From Tigriopus japonicus (Eukaryota > Arthropoda > Copepoda > Harpacticoida > Harpacticidae), in the NCBI GenBank assembly GCA_010645155.1, contig CM021315.1:5024820-5088819 (forward strand): a stretch of 64,000 nucleotides of DNA. The letters run 5' to 3'. The number at the start of each line of letters is the position of its first letter. Position 1 is the stretch's first letter. Below the pieces are notes generated by a model, which did not search any database, was not told where the DNA came from, and worked only from the letters and a program-made list of their open reading frames with translations. The position numbers were made by a program, and so were the translations under genes. Below, one piece after another: positions 55,625 to 64,000 of the stretch.

Positions 55625-58600
55625 ACTCGCACTTGGCATTAGCCAACAACGTTACACTTTAACACTGACATTCAAAAACAATTTTGGGTAAATTGAAGCC
55701 TTGGTCGAGCATAGTTATGCTTGCGGTTGTCGGCAAAGAAGACTGAGGAGGACTTACGTTGAGCTTCAACTCACTCACATCTCCGTTTTGGCAGCCTTGT
55801 GCTAATGACATTTCCAATGAATGGTTTCACATTTGGTTTTTGGCTAACTTTTTACGGTTCACTATTTGGCCATTTGGCGCCCAGGCCATGATTGCAACTT
55901 GCCATGACTGGCACCAACCACTGTTCGTGGACGAGTTGGTTGGTTTTTGTTCATAACCAACTTCCATCAGTGGTCTACCGAGAGGAGATTACAAATTTTG
56001 GTGCTTTTCGAGAGCATTGTCGCTTTTCATACTTTCAAAGCCGTACTCGTACATTTGTGCCCTCGGCGGCAGACTTGAGGTTTGTCAAAACGATCGTGAT
56101 CGTTAAATGAAGAATGGACTTAATCAGTGTGAGAGACAGCTCCAAGAGCAAAACGCTCGTGTCTGGTTTGGCTATCAGAGATCTCCTCCATCCACGAAGA
56201 AGTTTGAGGAGCATCTCGAGTCAACGGAGGTTAGAAATTGCCTACTCACAGGGGCCATGCTTAATCACCCGAGATTGGGAAGGTCTGTTAGGAATGCATC
56301 CGATGTGGATGATGATGATAAAACCGCAACATGTCTTCTTGGGCTTCTTCATCTATGTATTGTATGTAGTATGCTTTATTTACCCGACCCAACTCGGGGA
56401 ACAATGACGGTTAATAGGCATTTCTGAGACCGCTCTTCATGCACGCATTGCTTGATGGCTTTAAGATGATCGCTCCTTGGCCGCAAAAATCAATCAACGA
56501 CGCCAATGTATACAGAGTCATATTTGGTTGATCGATTAGCGAAATAGTATATCTGGCACATCGTTTGTTTCGGAAAACGTTCGTATTTCTGTTGCAACGA
56601 CACCGGATGGAAACACACCATCAGGGTGATTGGGATGCAATGCTCCCAGAAACTCGAAGATTAGCACATCTTTTGGCGGAGAAAGGCCGAATTCCAAGAA
56701 CAACTTGGCATACATACTACTACGAACCACTTCCCATTATTCTTCAACACACAAAACGAACGAACGAGTGAGAAAAGCAAGAAGCCTGTGAGATGAGTGT
56801 TGTTCATGTCAGAGAATTCGGAGGATGCTTATCAACAAGACAACCAGGAATTTCTCGTACGTCTCAAAGCAACAGTCTTTTGTGTGTGTTCTAGTCCGTT
56901 CAAAGGCATGTGCACTTCTACTACTACCATTCCCAAAGGCATTCCACGTCTCATACTCACACATACTCGTATTCCGGTCGAGGAACATGAAGATCGATCT
57001 TTGCATACCCGGTGAGGTTCATCAAGCATTTCTGGTCTTCTTCTTTCCACTGTTTGAATTTCCCGCTTAGCTTCAACGAGGATCTCATCCTACGAGGCTC
57101 ATCGTGCAAATAGTTCCGAGAATTTCTCAGTGAAGGTTCATTGTGTGTCATTATCATCAGATTACATTGTTGTAGTCGGCTATGACGTTTTCATCCAGAA
57201 AAATGGTTGTAAAAGTCAAAGAGCAAGCACGTTGCGAGCGAAGAATGAGATGATGATCATGATAAAGAAACCCATGCTCATTGACAATGGAGCGACAGTC
57301 TACTGCTCTCCTTGGATCTCTCTCTCTCTCTGTGTCGCTCGAATGTTGATGGTATTGGGTTTGGGTTACTTGAGAAGCCGCTATCTTTCAGGTTGGAAAC
57401 ATTCTTGGCGTGGATGGGATTTTAGTTGGAAGAGTTCGAGATCTGCTCTCTATCTCTCAACCAACCCATTTAGTCGTGTCCCTCATCATCCAAAGTCCTG
57501 ACATTCCAATTTCCTTGATTTCTCAAAGCCTCAATTTATTTCTGAACCTGTCTCTCTTTCTCTCTCCCATTCGAATTTCGATAGCTGAGAACACACAATT
57601 TCAAAATCTCCCCAGAAATTGAATCCGTCCAATTCTCCTCAGAAATCTCCTTCGAACAAATTTGCTGCAAAACTCAATTCCAGCTCGACGAGGTTGATTT
57701 GGAGCTCATTCAGAGCATGAAATAAATTTTGCTGTCAGGTCTCAGTTTCCTTGATTGACTTTGATATTCTCTTCCCGCATTTTCAGCCATAAAACATTGC
57801 ACATTGAAAGAACTGGCGAGAAACTGGGTCCAATCATCGGAATCTAAAAAAATGACCATTCGAACACTGAATATGCCCTTAGCCTCGTGTTTTTTCATTC
57901 ACTTTTCCTCGTCTCAACGTTTTTCTCGAAGCTATTCATCAACTGTTAAGAGGTCACAAATGTTACTTCTAACGAGCTTGGTCTGTATCATTTTAAATTG
58001 TAGTGTACACCCCTGAAGGTCTGGCTCTTTTTAACGGAAAGATATGCATCTCAGATTCAAAGTGAATGCAAAGGACCAAATTGGGCATTCTATCAAATTT
58101 GAGTTCAGCTTTACTCAAGCTTTCATTATGAAACATGCGATTAAAACTGTTTCATGTGAAGGTTTTTATGGCCCAAAGTTTTGATGAGCTATTGTGCAGG
58201 AAAACGATTATACAAAAGGATCATGATGGCACAAAGATTCATCCTCTCGTTTGTTCGGATTTCCCTCTGAAAATGTCAAGCCTCTCCGTTCTTCTAATTG
58301 ACATTTGAGTCGAGTTTTTGTTTGCATTTGCAACTTGTTTGACAGAATCGCGCTTGCCTATCGTTTCATTCGATTCTTTTGACGCTCACATGTTCCAAGA
58401 AGTGCTGTGAACAAAATATATATAATCCATCGAGTGATTGAAGCTCAAACTGCGGAAAAATGTCTCCACATCTGAAGCTCAAGGGGTGGAAAGATGGGGG
58501 TTGTTGGATGGGGGTGATAGCATCTGTAGCCTCACTTGAATCGATCTGTGTACTGCGAATGTGTACGAACAATCTAAGTATCACGTACAGAACGCAGAAC

Positions 58601-61600
58601 TCGTCATCTCAACTTTTGGGATGGAAAGAGGAGGAATCGATCGCATCGCCAGAGTTGGAGAGAGGGTCTCATCAAAAAGTGATCCATTTCCCCAAATGGC
58701 AATCACAAATGTCCATAATTTATGTGTCTAATCCCCACCAGAGAGTGGTAGAGCCAGAAGAAATTCTACGAGAAGGCGGAGGAGGTTCGTACTGTTCCCT
58801 TCGGGCTGACAAGTTTTTGAAAGGAAAACGCGGTTCGCATTGTGTACCATTTGTAGGGTTGAGTCAAGGCTAGTGGCTCTTGTTGGCAAGCTGCAAGTCA
58901 GAAGGAAATTTAATTTTTGTGCCATCATGATATTTGCATTAATTAAAATTTATTTTGGCTGCCTCGCCAGAGTTAATTACAGCGCCGTGGAGTCCCAAAA
59001 AAGCCCACGTTCGTGCGAGAATTGTGAAGGATCCCTCCTCCTTCCATTGCCTCTCTGTGGACTCCTGTAGTATTGTAGATGTCGAGTTGCCAGTAGCAGG
59101 TAGAAAGAGAGGTTCGTTCACGTGTGCACTGCTGACAATTTTGTTGTGGTTTCAAGGGTCTGCTTGTGAACCACAGAGCGAGACGTCAAATTGAAATTTG
59201 ATTTGCATTCATTACACGATATTGTGCTTGGACATGGAAGGAGCTAAATTTTATATTTAGCCAAATGTTGGCAGCCAAATACGAGGGCGTGATGAGTGAG
59301 AGACGGGAGACCTGCTTGGCGTGATTGTTATTTGGGACAATCTAATGAAGCCATTAGTTGGCGTCACTGCAGCAAGACTGGATGTCACTTTTTGCTTGTT
59401 AGTAATCATTGGCGCTCCAACTTTCATTTAGATTGAAGGGGAAATGAGGCGCAATTATTGGTCCAATTAAAAAGAGTGATCCAAAAACAAGTGCATATGA
59501 GCGTTACTCTGCTCTCCTCCAGTTCTTAATGGTAGATAGAATTTCTCTTCTAAATTACGTCTAATGAGTCGAGAATTTGATTCCTTGCATGTGCCTCATG
59601 CCATCCCTAATGCAATTTAATCTTGCTTAACGATGTCAAAATAGGATCTAATGGCACGCATATAAAATGTTCGGATTTTAGAACTGCAATCCCATTCACA
59701 ACTGGAAGATGGAATGGCATGAAAAGAACTCAAACTTTAGATATCAAAAAGATCTTTATCGACATTTGCCACCCATGTTAGTAAGCCTTGACACTTCCAT
59801 TCAATTATTTCTTAACAATCAAGATTCGACCGTGTTCTCTTTTTCTTAATCTTCAGATTCAATTTTGCCACGCAAGCCAACACAATACGTACAACTCGCT
59901 CTCAATTCTATTCCTCACGGGAGAAATAATATTAATGTACTTTGTGCCAAGAAGTGCATGTCATTCCCAATGAACGAGCAAAGTACAGTCAAGTTATTCC
60001 AGCCTTCCCACCTTTATTTTGGGACAATAAACCCACTACTACTGTACATCCTCCTCCTCCTCGTTCTTCTTCTCTTTGAGCCCGATTGAGGCAGGAATAC
60101 TTGGCATTATTGGGCCAAAATGTGCTTTTAATGGCTCCACTCGCTCTCTCTCTCAATCCGCTTCCACTCTTTTTCCTGACCCCGAAACTATGTACTCGTC
60201 TCGGAATTTTTAATTAAAGACGCCTGGCTCTCAAGTTTAGTAAATTCCTCGCTTCTACTATTTGCAAGCGCAACAAAACTTTATGGAAGGGCTATGCAAA
60301 AATCACGACGGATTTTGATATCTTTTTCAACTCGAGACCCTTCGTTATTGTTCATCTACCCACTAACCAATTCTCATTTCTGTATGATGAACCTTGAACT
60401 ATTAGTCCAGATCCAATGTGGCAAATGATACGAGAAGTCGTGGAGAGAGGATTAAGTAGCTTAGGACGAAGCTTGCACACAGTATGAACCACACGTTTTA
60501 GGGACAATCGTTGTTCGGCTTGGATTTATGCGCTTCTCGGATATTAATTTAATAGCCTCAGGAGGGCCAAACAAAAATTCCGTGGAATGCCCTGTTTTAC
60601 GAACAATTCTCTCTCGGTCTCTGTAATTCCTTAGTGTCAAACTGGACATCATTGCGTTGCAAGCCAAGGCAATATATTATACGTACATAATACACAACAT
60701 TTCCAGATGCGAAGAATGAGGGAAAAAGGGGACTTTGAAATGAGTGTACGTACGTAACAAGGAATAATGGATCGTTCATGTAATTTGCAATTAAGGCTGT
60801 AATTGCACTTTACAATTAAAGCAGCATTCCTGTCGTCGTTATTGCTTATTATTATTATTCCTCCGAGCAGCCAGTACAGTAGAGAGATGAAATGACGCCA
60901 AGACATATCTATCTTGACTCCCTACCAAATTACAGTAACGTGGTCGACGTCGTTAAACGGCGGAATATGAGCTATTGTTCTCTGTGTAAGTCTAATTACA
61001 CGCCTTCAGAGAATTTGTATAAGCCAAAGATATCTCCTCAAGCCAACATGACCATCCTGAGCAATCCCTAGCTGAGCTCAAAATGGATATTGTGTTTTAC
61101 ATATTCATTGGTTCGAGCATCATGTTTCACCTTCATAGAAAGCCCAGAAATAAGTGCCCGACAATGACTTCCATCTCATATTTGGATTCAATACCGATAG
61201 ATAAGACCCTCAGTCAAGACAAGCACTACGAAGTCGGCCTAAAAAGAGCCTAGCAGATGTTTAAAAATGGCCCGTCATATTTGGAGTCGAAAACGCCCTG
61301 GCTCTAATTGAAGCGCGTGATAAATTACAACAATTGTTTCGAAACTACAATCCTTGCCTACTCGAGAGCTATCTGTCTTGGCTGCCAAGATTCTTGGAAA
61401 CCACAATTGCCGACGACGTCAACATGGAAGTGGTGATCACGAATCTCGTTACAGATTACGTGATTATTAACAACATAGCTTGGTCAAAATGCTCCGAAGG
61501 AAAATGAAATTAAGGGAAGAGTGGTTTCTGAATCGAACAATGTATGCACTAAGTATGAGCCGAGCTTAAAAAAGTAATCCCCGGATTCTCGAACGGCACC

Positions 61601-63671
61601 AACTGATACTGATTTAAAAACGGAACACTTGGTTGGACTTGAAATATGAGTCATTTGATACGATTAATGTCTTTTAATTTCATTAAACCGAGACAAGTGC
61701 CTCTTTATAGGGACCCTCATGGTAAAAGGGGTGCTTGCCATCCAGTTCTACGAATAATGCTGTAAGCTATTTGCTATTAAAACTTTAGTAAAGTTACTAA
61801 ATTTGTCACCATGTGGAAAATCTGGAGTTTGTGGTCAAAATGGCATGCAACCATAAGCAATTAGATTTCGGTTTGGTGGCAAAAATGAATCAAGGAGGGT
61901 GATTGAGGATGTATGGTCGGCTACTCTTAAAGCGCAACGTGCATATATTTCAACATGATTCATTAGCAAATATGACAGCAATAACGATAAATTATCCCGA
62001 TTTTATTACACAAGTTCAGGTTCTAGATAAAATACATCGCTTTGGGGCTTTTAATCCTTCAAGCCTATGACTAGGGAAAAAACTTGACGGGATTAACGAA
62101 GGTAGTGGTAGTTGTAGTCCTTAAGCGACCACACCACGAAACTTGTTTAACTCTGAGACCATAAAACTGGCATTCATTAAATCGTGGAACAATCTCAAGA
62201 GATTTATATCTCGATTTTGTGTCATTCTAACTTTGAGAAACTTCAAGTTCCAAGTAATAAATGACTTCCTTTATGCAGGACACAGATACCGAGGTTTGAG
62301 TTTATTTGACAATTTTCTAAATACCCCTCGGTTTCATATCAGATTACGTTGATCGAGTTACCACAAGGTTATTAGCCTGAGGTTGGTTCTACGCCATTCC
62401 AATGAACAACTATCCGTACTTCAGAAAATACCAAAATAAGGCTGAAAAAGCAAATTCCTCTTGAATGAGATTGTTTAGCTAGTGCTTTATGACTTGACCT
62501 CTTTGTCTTGACTCTCAATTCAGAGACGAGGATGAAGCCGTGTTATCATCTCATCCCGAGTTTTTGTTCCCGCCGTTCAAGTAACGCCCCCAATGTCAAG
62601 AATTTTTCCATGAAGATCTCAATTTGTTCTGGATCTCGGGCATGGTTTCCAACTTGGATGAACGACCAAGTGTACCTAGAAAAGCGAGTTCAAGTGGTGC
62701 AACCCGTCTCGGTTTGCAACACTTCATGGTTAATGTGATTGAGCCCATAAACCCGGGCAATGGGCATGAAATGTGAGAAAAAGTTTATTTAGATTGAACT
62801 TTTTTTCCCCTCCTAGACGCAACACCCACTTTATGGGATCTATAAAGCTCTTTAAGTCTGAGTCATTGCACAAAAAGAGGACTATAACGTGCCTCTTGGA
62901 AAACTCAGCTTCCCTCACTCCAGGACGCAGACTGCCAGTTTCAAAATGCCCTGGATGAGAGCTATCCAATCATTCATGCATGCTTGGTTTCCATCCAGTC
63001 TCTCTATCATGAGGTTGTGAGTGTGTATCTTTAGGAGCAAGAAGCGGAGAAGGAAGACCAAGCTTGTGGAGAATGGAAAATGCATAATCATGCATGTTGT
63101 TGCATGCATCATGCCCCCTCCGACTGCCTAACCGGACGGGTATTATTCGTAAATTATTCAAGTATGCCTCGAGGCTCGACCGACCATTTCTAAAACATGG
63201 GCAAAGGTGGCAATGGACAGACCAGCCAACCATTCAACAAGCAACCATCGCGCAATCAGCTGAGTCGTCGACGATGCAACTGATTGCACTGGTCGTCGTC
63301 GAATGAAGTGCACGCATTCACGATCCAACATCTATCGAACCTTTTAAGGGATCGGTTAACATGAAAGAAATGAGCAATCCGCTTGTATCTAGTTAATCCT
63401 TTTAAAAAAGGTGTTCCCTTTTGGATGATGTCAGTTGGGGGTATTGCGTCTTTGGACGGTTTTAGTGCGCATCACTATTCCAGTTTTAGGTTTTTAGGGG
63501 ACAGGTCGTAATTGGGAACGATATTTTTCTCCCATATCTCGCCCCCCCCCAATAAATCCGAACAACAGATCTCGCTTTGAATGTCATGCAGTGTCAAGTG
63601 CACGGTCATTCATGGAACCGGCTGAACTAAGACTATCCATATGTGTGATGCTCCCACTCGTGGAGTAAGTT

Positions 63672-63689
63672 CATTATTATTATTATTAT
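63672..63689 (+). repeat. (ATT)6 microsatellite
   Basis: Six ATT triplets. Confidence 0.9.
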
Positions 63690-63790
63690 CGTTCGTGCTA
63701 GCCAAACAAAGGGGAGTGCAATTCTCGAAATCTGATTTGCGCCGTGCAGGTACTTTCATATGTGTGAGACAAGTTGAGCCACTGACTCAC

Positions 63791-63818
63791 AGACGAACGA
63801 ACGAACGGACGAACGAAA
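63791..63818 (+). repeat. (ACGA/CGAA)n microsatellite
   Basis: GACGAACGAACGAACGGACG and following bases repeat a 4-bp unit with one change. Confidence 0.9.
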
Positions 63819-64000
63819 ACTCAGCTGAGTGAGTCAAACGCATGTTCCATTCCTCTGTGGGTTTCGGTCTGTCTGTGAGTGAGTTGAGAAGGAACTGCCT
63901 TGGTTGGAAAAGAGCACAGCTGAGCAGAACTGAACAACAGAGCAGAGCAAGCAGTCTCTACGTAGTCGAGCAAATGCAGAGTGATCCTTGGAAGCGCCGC

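Larger units (their letters stand above)
53001..58900. other. Gene-less region, more complex sequence
   Basis: ORFs such as 54899-55324 (141 codons) and 58460-58873 (137 codons) have no domain, signal peptide or good splice context and overlap frames on the other strand. The composition is less AT-rich than 46-53 kb. It could be intronic or regulatory DNA. Confidence 0.45.
58901..64000. other. Gene-less right flank
   Basis: No recognised gene. It has several TAATTA-rich patches, including ATTTGCATTAATTA (58932-58945), a POU-octamer plus homeodomain-like site. The far right (about 63.6-64 kb) is rich in short GAACGA and GAGCAGA words and could be a 5' UTR or promoter of a gene beyond the edge, but I see no coding start. 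Confidence 0.4.

Noticed and set aside
56107..56427. Overlapping 97- and 106-codon ORFs
   Set aside because: Two frames of the same DNA, neither with recognisable features.
58460..58873. 137-codon plus-strand ORF
   Set aside because: Low-quality Gly/Ser/Glu-rich frame without start context or homology signals.

Overview
This is a window of animal nuclear DNA, most likely from an arthropod. It holds split genes with short GT-AG introns, a cluster of divergent ionotropic receptor (IR) genes of the protostome chemosensory type, BEL/Pao and Ty3/Gypsy retrotransposon remnants, P-element, Mutator, mariner and hAT-type DNA transposons, and a short interstitial TTAGG tract (the usual arthropod telomere motif). 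A crustacean such as a copepod would fit the 55-90 bp introns and the single-domain IRs, but that placement is inference.

Layout. 1-13 kb is gene-poor transposon debris: a complete non-autonomous Mutator-like element with a 9-bp target duplication (2451-3523), an unidentified ORF (3797-4282), a purine-rich minisatellite (about 4.9-5.8 kb) and a broken MULE transposase (6068-7213). At 13-14 kb, on the minus strand, lies a decayed P-element-type transposase. From 14.0 to 28.6 kb three pieces of Ty3/Gypsy pol (reverse transcriptase, RNase H, integrase) lie on the plus strand in natural order, and other insertions sit between them: a 186-bp-arm hairpin, a 3.56-kb element with about 245-bp terminal inverted repeats, a fold-back element, a hAT MITE with a perfect 8-bp target duplication, and a non-LTR reverse transcriptase. 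A 435-bp assembly gap lies at 29125-29559.

33.0-46.4 kb is the functional core: three apparently intact four-exon IR genes (32966-35564, 37369-39356, 42990-46370), an internally deleted IR pseudogene (40181-41037) and a 71-bp IR relic (41952-42022), all on the plus strand. The introns fall at the same protein positions and in the same phases in all three genes, so they arose by tandem duplication. Their products should be ligand-gated cation channels of chemosensory type: signal peptide, short N-terminal region, S1 lobe, TM1, pore, TM2, S2 lobe, TM3. Transposons have inserted among and inside them: a CR1/Jockey-like fragment, a 158-bp MITE whose empty site survives in the paralogue, a BEL/Pao end with its LTR, and a mariner fragment in the last intron of the third gene.

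46.4-64 kb has no gene I can recognise. Its sequence is more complex and less repetitive than the left side, apart from simple repeats, and it may be intergenic or regulatory DNA of a gene beyond the right edge.
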